DNA of 64,000 bases from Hyphomicrobium_A sp963782555 (lineage in GTDB: Bacteria; Pseudomonadota; Alphaproteobacteria; Rhizobiales; Hyphomicrobiaceae). The translations under genes were made by a program, and so were the position numbers. The stretch is from assembly GCA_963782555.1 (NCBI GenBank), contig CAWAKB010000005.1, forward strand, positions 434,001 through 498,000, given 5' to 3'. Under the pieces are notes generated by a model that was given only the letters and a program-made list of their open reading frames with translations, had not been told where the DNA came from and did not search any database. Every line of letters starts with the position of its first letter. Within the stretch, counting starts at the first letter, position 1. Of the stretch, positions 35,258 to 46,096 are shown piece after piece.

Positions 35258-38242
35258 CTAGTGGCCAACGGCGACAATGGGAATATCGCGAACCATCTCC
35301 GGGTCTTGCACGACGGGGTGCTGGCGGTCGCTGGTCAGCTTGGCAACGCGCCGTTGCACATAGGCGACGAGCTCGCTCGACCTTACTACGCCTTCCTTGC
35401 CGAAGTCGGCCTTTCCATGGAGCGCCTCGACCAGCGCCTTGGTGAAAGCGCCGTTCTGCCACTCCTTCGATTCGATGCTGAGCTCGCGGCCTTCCGAACT
35501 CGCCAGCACGCGCGCGCCGGTCTCGGCGCTTGACAGCTCGCTGACGAATTTCCCGTAGCTCTCGGGAGCGCCTTTGAACTTGGCGCCCGTGGCGTCGCCG
35601 GCGTGGCAGGTGTCGAACAGGAAAAACGTGTGCGCGCGCTGCACCCGCTGTAGGGCGCGCTTGAACTCCGAATGGGGCACGCCCGTCCCCTCGACCGGAG
35701 TCACGCCAAACGCGGTCTGCTCGACCTCGGCATCGTAGGGCATGAACTGGTAGTCGCCCGTCTCATCAGTGAAGCCGTGGCCCGAGACGAAGAGGATGGC
35801 AACATCACCCTGGGCGGGGGCCTTGGCCAGCCAGCCCAGCCCTTTGAAGATCTCCTTCTGGGTGGCCTCGGCGTCGGTCAAAGTCTTGACCTCAACGTCG
35901 CTGTAAAGCCGCTCTTTGAGCCCCTTCTGCAGCTTGAGCACGGTCTCCATGTCCAGCGCATCCTTGGCGGCATAATCGAGCGACTGGATGGCTGGGTCCT
36001 TGTACTTGGCGACGCCAATCAGCAGCGCATAAAGGCGCGGCTTGACCGCCGCTTCGGCGGCGCTCGTCTCCAGCTGCTGCGTGAGGGTAGGTGCCGCCCG
36101 GGCGCCGGCCCAGCTCAGGTTGACGGTGGCAGGGACGCTGGCCACGCCCTCATCGGTTTCGGCAAGGAGCGCGAGCGTAACGTCGCGCTGCGGCAAGTCG
36201 AGCGGCAGTGAGCCTTCGATGTTGCTTCCCGTCTTGCCGGGAGCAACGGGGACAAAGCCCTTGCTCTGCTCGACCTCGCGCCCGTCGATCAGCGCCCAGA
36301 TGCGCTTGATGGCAAGCCCCGACGGCGAGCGCACGGAATAGTCCACCTTGAGCTTGGGCGTGGAGAAGCTGTCGCCGTCACGAAGATTGGTGATGGTGAT
36401 GACCGGCGGCTGCCGCTTCAGGATATCCTCCTCGGCACGTTGGCGCTTGGCCCGGGTATTGGCCTCATCGATGGCCTTGTCCTCGTCCAGCGTTACGAGC
36501 ACGCGCCTGACGATGTCGGGCCGGTAGAAGGCGTCACGAAACTTGGAGGCGGGAAAGAAGTCTGCCGCCTCGTCCCAGCCGCGATTGACATGCCAGCCGA
36601 TGAGATCCTCGGCCCCGGGCGAGGCCATGTAGTAGCCCTTGGGCGTCCAGGCGACCCAGCGGCGGTCCTTGGCGTCAACGAAGAGGGCGAGGAGCTCCTG
36701 CCCATCCTCCAGGCGATGCCAGCGGATGGTGCCGTCGGCATAGCCGGCGACGACCAGCTTGCCCTTACCGGAGATATTGACGTCCCAAGCGACGGAGGGC
36801 ACGGGCTTCTCCCAAAGCTTCTCGCCGTCGTGGCGATAGGCACGAAGGGCGAAGTCAGCGCCAAGCACGAAGCGCGCCTTGTCCGGGGCGATGGCGAGCG
36901 CGCGCGAAGTCTCATAAGGCTCAAGCGGCAAGGGCTTGCCGTCGAGCGCGGGGGTAATCTCGTCCTTCCAACCCGTGACGGGAAGACTCGCCGTATCCGC
37001 TGGAGCCAGGCCGGGCGGGGGTGTCTCTGCCGCCTCGAGCCGCCCGGCCATGAGATCGAACAGCACTGGCTCCTTGCCAAACACTTTCAGTCCGAAGCGC
37101 ACTCGCGCGCCATCCGGTGACAGCGTGAACGCCGCACCATACTGATACCGCAGATCGGCGGTGACAGGGGCCCGCCACAGGCGTTTTCTTCCTTCGGCAT
37201 CGATGAGCCCGAAGGCGGGATCGCCGGCGCCGAAGGCCCAGCCCGCGCGGCAGGGAAGCAGATGGTTGATCGTGTTGTCCGCTACGGCTACATCGCGGCC
37301 CGGCCCTTTGCCATCCTGGCCCCAGAGAATGATGACGTTCCCCGATCGCCAGTACGTCCCCCCGGCCGCCAGGCGCGCATGTCCCTTTGCGGCAGCGGAC
37401 CACGCCACCGCAAACAAAACGCCATTGTCCACGCCGCTTGTATCCGCCGCATAGAGCCGCTTCAGCGTTCCTGCGTCGTAGACCTCGACGGCGACGGTTT
37501 CACTGAACCCGACGGCCAGCCTGTCGCCCTTGGGGTGAACGGCGACGTTGTAGGGCTCCTTACCGACCCGCGTCTCCCCCATACCATCGCGACGGAACTG
37601 GCCGGCATGCAAGCTGTAGCGCCGGATGTGGCCGCTAAAGTCCGCCGTAAACAGCCGGTTGTCGCTCGAAAAGGCGGCACCATAACTGTTGCCGCCATAG
37701 TCCTTGTCTTCCAACACAAGCTGCCAGCTTGAGATTTCCCAAGCCCGCACGCCTTGGCCTGCTCCGAGCGTGGCTGCCAGAAAGCGGCCATCAGGCGAGA
37801 ACGCGAGGTGTAAAATCACACTGCCGAGCGGGCCCAGGCGGCGCACAAGCCGTCCGGTGTCGGCATCGAACAGATAAACGAACATTGACCCGCCGGCGCT
37901 GTAGGCGGCGTCCCAGCCGCCGGCCGCCACCAGCCCGCCATCGGGCGCAAGGGCCACGGCATAGATCTTGCCGTTATCGCCCTCGCCGATCGGCACGCGC
38001 AGCGTGCGCAGCAGGCGCGGCTTGTCCGCGCTGACGTCCCAGAGCCGCGCCGTCTTGTCGTCCGAACCCGTGACCAGTCGTTTGCAGGCAGCGTCGACCC
38101 CAATCCTCTTTATAGTAGCCGTGTGCATCCCGGTCTCGATGCGCAGCTGCGGCTCCTGCGGTGGCGGCTTGTTCTGGGCCCGCGCTGCGGGCCATGCCGC
38201 CAGCATTGCCAACGCCGTCACCAGCCAACGCGCATGCATCAT
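35258..38242 (-). CDS. secreted WD40-repeat caspase-family protein (peptidase C14)
   Basis: A 994-residue protein. The first 22 residues form a signal peptide (LVTALAMLAAWPAARAQ), so it should be periplasmic. Residues about 35-560 are WD40-like beta-propeller blades (LVTGSDDKTARLWDVS, LAFSPDGRFLAATLG). An Ig-like linker follows (TITNLRDGDSFSTPKLKV). The C-terminal 259 residues are a caspase fold with catalytic His822 (LFVSGHGF) and Cys879 (LFDTCHAG). The start at ATG 38242 or 38239 follows GGGAGG. It lies 11 bases after the trypsin-like gene on the same strand. Both catalytic residues are intact, so it is likely active. Substrates are unknown; many bacterial caspase homologues cut after Arg or Lys. 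Confidence 0.9.
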   Translation of the reverse strand: MMHARWLVTALAMLAAWPAARAQNKPPPQEPQLRIETGMHTATIKRIGVDAACKRLVTGSDDKTARLWDVSADKPRLLRTLRVPIGEGDNGKIYAVALAPDGGLVAAGGWDAAYSAGGSMFVYLFDADTGRLVRRLGPLGSVILHLAFSPDGRFLAATLGAGQGVRAWEISSWQLVLEDKDYGGNSYGAAFSSDNRLFTADFSGHIRRYSLHAGQFRRDGMGETRVGKEPYNVAVHPKGDRLAVGFSETVAVEVYDAGTLKRLYAADTSGVDNGVLFAVAWSAAAKGHARLAAGGTYWRSGNVIILWGQDGKGPGRDVAVADNTINHLLPCRAGWAFGAGDPAFGLIDAEGRKRLWRAPVTADLRYQYGAAFTLSPDGARVRFGLKVFGKEPVLFDLMAGRLEAAETPPPGLAPADTASLPVTGWKDEITPALDGKPLPLEPYETSRALAIAPDKARFVLGADFALRAYRHDGEKLWEKPVPSVAWDVNISGKGKLVVAGYADGTIRWHRLEDGQELLALFVDAKDRRWVAWTPKGYYMASPGAEDLIGWHVNRGWDEAADFFPASKFRDAFYRPDIVRRVLVTLDEDKAIDEANTRAKRQRAEEDILKRQPPVITITNLRDGDSFSTPKLKVDYSVRSPSGLAIKRIWALIDGREVEQSKGFVPVAPGKTGSNIEGSLPLDLPQRDVTLALLAETDEGVASVPATVNLSWAGARAAPTLTQQLETSAAEAAVKPRLYALLIGVAKYKDPAIQSLDYAAKDALDMETVLKLQKGLKERLYSDVEVKTLTDAEATQKEIFKGLGWLAKAPAQGDVAILFVSGHGFTDETGDYQFMPYDAEVEQTAFGVTPVEGTGVPHSEFKRALQRVQRAHTFFLFDTCHAGDATGAKFKGAPESYGKFVSELSSAETGARVLASSEGRELSIESKEWQNGAFTKALVEALHGKADFGKEGVVRSSELVAYVQRRVAKLTSDRQHPVVQDPEMVRDIPIVAVGH

Positions 38243-38253
38243 CGCCTCCCGCC

Positions 38254-39873
38254 TCACGGCACGATCTCGTAGTCGAGCACGGCCCAGCCCCACCCCGGCA
38301 AGGTGTCGCCGTCGTTGCCGGCCCGCGTCTGGGCCAGCGCCTGCACCACCTGCGCCACCAGGTTCATGAGATAGGTCGAGGGCGGCGACGGGCGGAAGCC
38401 TTTCGTCGTTTGCATCTGCTCGCTGCTGGCAACGGTCGTCTGCAGCGGGAAATGATCGGGCACCACGAGGACGAGCAGCCGCCCCTTGCCCGCCGGCGGC
38501 TCGGCACTGAAGGCGGGAAAGCCCCAGCTGCCGTCGGCGGCCGGCACCGTGAGGTGGCCGCTTCTCCCGATCCGCGCCATGTCCCGCAGGCTGGCGCTCG
38601 CCATATAGGCGTTGGGAACGATCTGGGTGACGTGCCCAGCGGCATCGATATCGACCACCACCAGACGCCCCGCCACGTCGGATTCGATGTCAAACCTATA
38701 CTGCTGTTTGAGCTTTACCCGCGCGCCGCCCGGAATGCTTGCGCGGATGCGCCCCGCCACCGGGCCCAGTTCGTTTGCGAGCTGGTCAAGCGCCGCCGCC
38801 GCAAGCTGCCCATGGCCGGCGTTGGCCGCAGTAGCGTCAGCCCTGGCGGTCGCTTTCACCTCGGAAACGAGCGGGCCGGCTCTCGCCTTGAGCCAGTCGG
38901 CGTGCGCCGAGATGCGCGTATAGATGCCGTACCAGCCGGCCTCCGCGCAGCCATGGCCCCAGCTCACAAGACCGATCTGGTACTTTTGATTGGTGCGGTC
39001 ATAGGCAACAAGCGGTCCCCCGCTGTCGCCTTGGCAGCTGTCGCGCGCCCCGCTTTCGGTTCCGGCGCAGAGCTGACCCGCACCGATGACGGCCCCCGGA
39101 TCGATTTGCTGATAGCGTGTGCTGCAACGGCTGGTCGCAACTAAGGGAACCTTGGCGCTGAGAAGGTGCGAGGATCCGGCAAAATAGGTCTGGGCATTGG
39201 AGCGCTTGTACCGATACATCTGCCGGTTCGCTTCAATCGGATCGATGTAGCCAAAGCCGGCCACGCGCAGATCGGCGCCAGGCGGGAAGACAGGGTCGCT
39301 GTCTGGCTCAAGTGCGAGCCGCGCCACGGCCCCCGTCCATGGCCGCTTCAAACTGACGAGAGCGATATCGTGCCCCGACCTTGTGGTGGCGCGATCAATG
39401 GCGTCATTCGGCGTAAGCCCCTGTGCGAGCGCGTTGCGATAGACGCCCATGAAGTCCGCATGGACGATGATCTTCGCCACGTCGAACACCGAGGCTTTGC
39501 TCACCTTGGACAGGTCGTCTTGCCCGAGCACGACCTGGAGAATGCCGCAACGCGCGCGGTTTTGGTCGTCGGGGTAGCATCCTTGGAGCGTGTTCTCGTC
39601 CGCGTTTTGCGCCACGCAGTGGGCGGCGGTGAGGAACCAGGTGGGGGCGATGGCAACGCCACCGCAGACGTGCCCCGATGTGTTCGTTTGCGGATCGTTG
39701 TAGCGCAGCGTGCCGATGGCAGGCCAAAAGCGCAGCGAGGCGGGGCCGCCGCCGATGATCTTGGTCCGTGTACCGTCCGAGAAGCGATCTGTCGCGCTGG
39801 TCTCAGCTACGGCACGCGGCGCTACCGCGAGACCCAAGACCAAAAGAAAAAAGCAATGCTGAAAACACCGCAT
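38254..39873 (-). CDS. secreted trypsin-like serine protease with DUF4384-like C-terminal domain
   Basis: A 539-residue protein. A signal peptide covers residues 1-23. A propeptide ends at Lys38, followed by IIGGGPAS, a classic zymogen activation site. The catalytic triad is His85 (LTAAHC), Asp169 (GHDIALV) and Ser284 (CQGDSGGP). Asp278, six residues before the serine, predicts cleavage after Arg/Lys. Several cysteines suggest disulfides. Residues from about 370 resemble a DUF4384-like domain (GRLVVVDIDAAGHVTQIVPN), often linked to bacterial caspases. The start is ATG 39873; a TTG at 39885 is possible. It is the first gene of a pair with the WD40-caspase. Confidence 0.88.
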   Translation of the reverse strand: MRCFQHCFFLLVLGLAVAPRAVAETSATDRFSDGTRTKIIGGGPASLRFWPAIGTLRYNDPQTNTSGHVCGGVAIAPTWFLTAAHCVAQNADENTLQGCYPDDQNRARCGILQVVLGQDDLSKVSKASVFDVAKIIVHADFMGVYRNALAQGLTPNDAIDRATTRSGHDIALVSLKRPWTGAVARLALEPDSDPVFPPGADLRVAGFGYIDPIEANRQMYRYKRSNAQTYFAGSSHLLSAKVPLVATSRCSTRYQQIDPGAVIGAGQLCAGTESGARDSCQGDSGGPLVAYDRTNQKYQIGLVSWGHGCAEAGWYGIYTRISAHADWLKARAGPLVSEVKATARADATAANAGHGQLAAAALDQLANELGPVAGRIRASIPGGARVKLKQQYRFDIESDVAGRLVVVDIDAAGHVTQIVPNAYMASASLRDMARIGRSGHLTVPAADGSWGFPAFSAEPPAGKGRLLVLVVPDHFPLQTTVASSEQMQTTKGFRPSPPSTYLMNLVAQVVQALAQTRAGNDGDTLPGWGWAVLDYEIVP

Positions 39874-40050
39874 CGCCGCCCCCAAAGCTGAAGATCGGCA
39901 GCGTTGAGACTATCTCGCGGATGGGACGGCTGCGCAATACGCCACGTAGGTTCAATGGGGCAGACACGTTGCCAGCAGGCAGCTCGCTGCAGCCCTCGGC
40001 CTATGTCAGAGTAGCCATGGCACTAGCCCACCGTTTTCTGCTTTTGATGC

Positions 40051-41435
40051 TGTGGACGGCTCCTCACCCGGCATCTGAGTGCCACGATGTGGTTGCTGTT
40101 GAAGCGCCCACGATCCAAGAGGAGCCGCCCATGGAAAAGATTACAACAGTCGGACTGGATATCGCAAAGTCGGTGTTTCAAGTCCATGGCGTCGAGGTGC
40201 AGGGCAATATCGTCGTGCGTCGACAGTTGAAGCGTCGGTATGTGCTTGCGTTCTTCAAGAAGCTGCGGCCCTGCCTCGTCGGCATCGAGGCCTGTGCCAC
40301 GTCGCATCATTGGTCGCGTGAGTTGCAGGCCCTCGGGCATACCGTGCGTCTCATCCCTCCAGCCTACGTGAAGCCCTACGTCAAGCGCCAGAAGAACGAC
40401 GCTGCCGACGCCGAGGCCATCTGCGAGGCGGTGCAACGGCCGAGTATGCGCTTCGTGCCGACCAAGACGGCCGAGCAGCAGGGCTGCCTGATGCTTCATC
40501 GCACGCGGCATCTGTTCATTCGGCAGCAGACGGCAGTCATCAATACGATCCGCGCGCACCTGGCCGAGTTCGGCATTGTCGCTCCCGTTGGGCGTAACGG
40601 TGTGGAGGAACTGCTCTACGTGGTCGCCGATCCCAACGACGGACGGGTGCCCGATATCGCACGCGAATGTCTGGAGGCGCTCGGCAAGCAACTACAATCC
40701 TTAAAGGCGCAAATTCTCGAGTTCGATCGTCAGATCAATGCCTGGCATCGCTCAAACGAGACCAGTCTGCGCCTCGATGAGCTCCCCGGTGTCGGTCCTG
40801 CACTCGCAACCGCCCTGGTGGCGAGCGTTGCCGATGCGAAGGCGTTCCGATCAGGCAGGGACTTCTCGGCTTGGATCGGGCTGGTGCCGAAACAGAACTC
40901 GAGCGGGGGCAAGGACAAGCTCGGCAGCATCACCAAGCAGGGAGATCGCTATCTGCGCAGCCTATTCACGGCGGGCGCGCTGTCGGTCATCCGCTACGCT
41001 AAGATCCACGGCACCAAGCATCGTCCGTGGTTGAGCAAGCTGCTCGAGCGCCGGCCGACGAAAGTCGCCGCGATCGCGCTCGCCAACAAGATCGCGCGCA
41101 TGGCCTGGGCGATGATGGCCAAGGGCGAGAGCTACAGGGAACCCGTCGCATTGGCCCGATAGGGCGAGGCGACATTGGACGAGATCGCGTCGGCAACGGC
41201 GTGGTGAAACGGTTGGAAAGGGCCGACAGCACGTAATGCAGAACCGGTCGATCCGGTGATCGGGACAACCCACTAGGGCCAGAGCATCCTCGAATGCGAG
41301 CTTTTGACCGGGACCCGATCCGCGGAGGGCATTATGGCCAGCGGCCCTGTGAGCCGCACTGATAGGCCGAACACATGGCTGCTCCGACCAGCGCTGCGAC
41401 GTGATGAACCCCTTGACAGCCTGGAGCCGTCCACA
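40051..41435 (+). mobile_element. IS110-family insertion sequence, IS1111 group
   Basis: A 13-bp inverted repeat TGTGGACGGCTCC is at 40051-40063 and its exact complement at 41423-41435, enclosing the transposase. Subterminal inverted repeats mark the IS1111 subgroup; true ends lie a few bases outside and cannot be fixed from one copy. The 260 non-coding bases after the transposase would be the place for the bridge RNA in this subgroup. The element sits inside the tRNA-Pro island, directly beside a degenerate ~80-bp repeat. Confidence 0.82.
40131..41162 (+). CDS. IS110-family (IS1111 group) transposase
   Basis: A 343-residue DEDD recombinase. The RuvC-like acidic residues are in VGLDIAKSVFQVHG, GIEACATSHHW and KNDAADAEAIC. 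The C-terminal Transposase_20 domain has LDELPGVGPALATALVA, and the Ser nucleophile is probably in the KQNSSGGKDKLG region. The ATG at 40131 follows AGAGGAG; the open frame extends upstream but into the element's non-coding end. It appears full length and undamaged. Confidence 0.93.
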   Translation: MEKITTVGLDIAKSVFQVHGVEVQGNIVVRRQLKRRYVLAFFKKLRPCLVGIEACATSHHWSRELQALGHTVRLIPPAYVKPYVKRQKNDAADAEAICEAVQRPSMRFVPTKTAEQQGCLMLHRTRHLFIRQQTAVINTIRAHLAEFGIVAPVGRNGVEELLYVVADPNDGRVPDIARECLEALGKQLQSLKAQILEFDRQINAWHRSNETSLRLDELPGVGPALATALVASVADAKAFRSGRDFSAWIGLVPKQNSSGGKDKLGSITKQGDRYLRSLFTAGALSVIRYAKIHGTKHRPWLSKLLERRPTKVAAIALANKIARMAWAMMAKGESYREPVALAR

Positions 41436-41516
41436 CATGGCCCTTCTCCCCCTTTCGCACACCGCCAGTGGTAGTCTGTAATTGGGTGAAACCCCGACCA
41501 GCCACGGCAGCGCCGC
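41434..41516. repeat. degenerate ~80-bp repeat, copy A
   Basis: About 75% similar by eye to 43334-43418, sharing CATGGCCCTTC, TCGCACACC, GGTAGTCTG and TTGGGTGA in order. It starts right at the right inverted repeat of the IS110 element, so the IS may have inserted into this repeat. Confidence 0.5.
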
Positions 41517-41825
41517 GCACGTGTTCTGTCGTTGGGCAGCCGCGTGCGACGCAGAGGCGCCATTTGAAGATACCTGACGACGAAGCTGCGTTGACGGCTG
41601 ATATTGTGCGGCTGGCAACCCGGTACGGCCGCTACGGCTATCGCCGCATCCGCGAGATGCTGGTTGCCGAAGGCTGGCGGGTCAACGTCAAACGCGTCTA
41701 TCCATCTGGCGTCGGGAAGGGCTGAAAGTGCCGAAGAAACAACCGAAACGGGGCCGCCTATGGCTCAACGACGGGTCGTGCGTCCGTCTCAGGCCTGAGC
41801 GCCCGAACCACGTCTGGTCGTATGG
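41505..41825 (+). pseudogene. IS3-family transposase OrfB fragment
   Basis: The translated piece SVVGQPRATQRR ... DIVRLATRYGRYGYRRIREML ... RVNVKRV matches the N-terminal part of IS3-family (IS407-like) OrfB. A frameshift at about 41700 follows, and the family sequence resumes as EGLKVPKKQPKRGRLWL ... RPNHVWSY in the next frame, ending abruptly near 41825. Both the start and the DDE catalytic core are missing, so this is dead debris. Confidence 0.75.
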
Positions 41826-41985
41826 CAATCGGGACCGCCTCGGCGTATTTGCCTTCGGCATACAGCTTGACGACCTGGGTGTTGAGGGCGTCGGCGTCGT
41901 CCGCCTTCTGCGCCCTGGCAGGCGGAGCAAGCACGAGCCCCAACGCCAGCACAATCCCCGCCACGAACGTCGGGATACGCCCCAT
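41826..41985 (-). pseudogene. N-terminal remnant of a secreted TPR protein
   Basis: From ATG 41985 the minus strand encodes a signal peptide (FVAGIVLALGLVLAPPARAQ) and the first TPR helix (LNTQVVKLYAEGKYAEAVPIA). The similarity stops at 41826 where the IS3 fragment begins. It looks like the 5' end of a TPR protein gene, possibly a CHAT- or TPR-type sensor, cut by the IS3 element. Confidence 0.55.
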
Positions 41986-42261
41986 AACACTTCGATTCGC
42001 CAATACAGAAAGCAACGGGCGGAGTGTGCGCTTGCTGCAAGGCGCTGGCAAGGGGAGAACGCCACAGGCGGACGATCACCGCCACCGTTCGCGCATGGCC
42101 AGGATCCCACCAGAATAAAGCTCGGGGCGAACCCAGCGGAAAGATTTCCCTAGCGAGCCGAACGTTCCGTCTCTGCGACGCGCTGGAGCGGTGTCTTTCA
42201 AGACCAATTAAAACCGGCGCAGTTAGCGCGACGTGTATTCTACGTCCTTCAGGAGGCGCGG

Positions 42262-42762
42262 ATGCTCCAGTATTTACTCACGCTCTGGCGGTCCATGACA
42301 TGCAATCTTCGTGGCTGGAAACCGGGTCAGGACGAGAACATGCGGGGCACCATCGCCGATTTTGATAGGGCCATCGCGATCGATCCTAAAAATGCAAATG
42401 CCTATACTCAGCGAGGCAGCCTCCATCAGCTTTTCGGTGAGCTCGATCGCGCCATTGCCGATTTGACCAAGGCCATTACACTGAACCCTAACAATGCTGA
42501 GGCCTACCTCAACCGGGGCTTCGCCTTCGAAAAGAAGGACGAGCCGGATCGTGCTATAGCGGACTTCCGCAAGGCGCTTGAGATTGAGCCGTCGAACAGA
42601 CGCGCGAAAGAGTTCTCTAGAATTGTTGGGGAGGCGCCCGGGTGGCTAGAACTTCGAAACCCACCATTTGATCTGTTGTTTAAGGTGTTCAGCGTTCGCC
42701 GACGAGCAGCCGGGCCATCCCAACAGCGGACAGCCAACTGCGGACGTAGGTTCAAGTTATGA
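42262..42762 (+). CDS. tetratricopeptide-repeat protein, short
   Basis: A 166-residue protein with about three TPR units between residues 28 and 125 (ADFDRAIAIDPKNANAYTQRGSLH; LTKAITLNPNNAEAYLNRGFAFEK). AGGAGG is placed ideally before the ATG. The first 27 and last 40 residues do not look like TPR and may be foreign or degraded ends. It overlaps the next gene by four bases (ATGA). There is no signal peptide. Possibly a truncated gene that is still expressed. Confidence 0.65.
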   Translation: MLQYLLTLWRSMTCNLRGWKPGQDENMRGTIADFDRAIAIDPKNANAYTQRGSLHQLFGELDRAIADLTKAITLNPNNAEAYLNRGFAFEKKDEPDRAIADFRKALEIEPSNRRAKEFSRIVGEAPGWLELRNPPFDLLFKVFSVRRRAAGPSQQRTANCGRRFKL

Positions 42763-43235
42763 CTGCAACAGCAGAATTCGATGCTCTCGCGGACAGCCTC
42801 TTAGGTGAGCGAATAAACTGTGTTTGGCGTGGCTATGGATCGGCGGTGTTCGTCGAGTTGGGTCAGCTAACACCGAGGGCGAGATCGAACGGCTCTCTGG
42901 GGCACCCACAAGGACAAGTCAGTCTGGGCGTCGAGTGGAGTTGGCGCATCCAAGATGACCGTTCTATCCTCTGCGGTAGTTGGAGCGACGAGGAATTGTG
43001 GGAACCGAGCTTGGCGCGCCTTCGGGGTGCAATTGTTCAACGGTGCAGCTTGTTCGGCAGTCTGCCAGAGGTTGAAATGACCACAAAAGGGGGGCTTCAA
43101 TTTCTGTCGTTCTCGACCACCGATGGTCAGCCGCGGTGGCACGTCGTCGATCGGCGCCAGCACTCTGCTCGCTGGTTTACCGTGCGGGAGGGGCGACTTC
43201 ACGTCGGCGACGGCAGCGAACAGGCCTTCTCATGA
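42759..43235 (+). CDS. conserved hypothetical protein of unknown function
   Basis: A 158-residue protein that I do not recognise as a named family. It starts at the ATGA overlap with the TPR gene. It seems soluble, rich in beta-forming and aromatic residues (VWRGYGSAVFVELGQL, VSLGVEWSWRIQDD), with several tryptophans. The pattern recalls small single-domain hypothetical proteins seen in accessory regions. No catalytic motif, signal peptide or membrane span is visible. Confidence 0.55.
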   Translation: MTATAEFDALADSLLGERINCVWRGYGSAVFVELGQLTPRARSNGSLGHPQGQVSLGVEWSWRIQDDRSILCGSWSDEELWEPSLARLRGAIVQRCSLFGSLPEVEMTTKGGLQFLSFSTTDGQPRWHVVDRRQHSARWFTVREGRLHVGDGSEQAFS

Positions 43236-43562
43236 ATGCCCACTCTTGGCCCTTCGCCGACGGCGGCGTGACTGCGCTGCGTGACTGCTTATAAGGGAAG
43301 AGCGGACCAAGTCCTGCGCTGCTGTGACGGAGGCTCATGGCCCTTCGCGGAGCCTCGCACACCATCAATGGTAGTCTGCTGTTGGGTGACAACCGGCACA
43401 GCCAGTGAACTGGCAGCGTCGGTTCTCTCTGGGCTTTGCTTCCCCTATAGAGGCGGCGCAGTTTTACAATCGATCGCCGGAGTTCCTTTGATTTGGAGTG
43501 CGCTGCAGGACCCGTTGGGAAATCCTTCTTTACGATTTTACAGCGCCTTAGCTCAATTCTAT
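43236..43562. other. gene-free right end of the island
   Basis: About 330 bases before the right tRNA-Pro repeat. It holds repeat copy B (43334-43418). A stretch just left of the 49-bp repeat (GCCTTAGCTCAATTC) faintly resembles a tRNA D-arm. No gene is seen. Confidence 0.5.
43334..43418. repeat. degenerate ~80-bp repeat, copy B
   Basis: Partner of 41434-41516 in the same orientation, spaced 1,900 bases from it. It is probably a dispersed non-coding repeat of this genome. A related CATGGCCCTT motif recurs on the minus strand near 53510. Confidence 0.5.
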
Positions 43563-43611
43563 TTGCTTTGGGAGCAAGGGGTCGCGAGTTCGAATCCCGC
43601 TGCCCCGACCA
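43563..43611 (+). repeat. 49-bp direct repeat, right copy (attR-like, tRNA-Pro 3' fragment)
   Basis: Exact copy of the tRNA-Pro 3' end at 34967-35015, without a complete 5' half. It marks the right boundary of the island; recQ begins (3' end) 36 bases further on. Confidence 0.9.
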
Positions 43612-43646
43612 CCGTTCAGCCGCCGCCGCGCGCTCAAGCGTATGAG

Positions 43647-45833
<2,187 letters not shown>

Positions 45834-46096
45834 CGCCCTCTGACATTCGGCTACCGAACCTCATTCTGGTAGCGCGATTCGAGGCCGCCGAGGGTCTATC
45901 GCGGGGTGGCTGTGCACGGGGGCTAGGGCGCTGCTCGGCATTTGAGCATGGTTGGCTGCCGCTGCCTGACCAATATTTTGCAATTCGTTTATCATCAGGG
46001 TGAAATCGCGCGCGCGGGCTCGACGCGCTCCAGTGTGCTATTCACGTTCGGCTCATTCATCTGCGCTATGCCTGCTATCGGCTAGAGGGCACGTTC

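Noticed and set aside
43545..43611. Second tRNA-Pro gene
   Set aside because: Only the 3' 49 bases match; the acceptor 5' strand and D-arm are degraded, so no cloverleaf can form. It is an attachment-site remnant.
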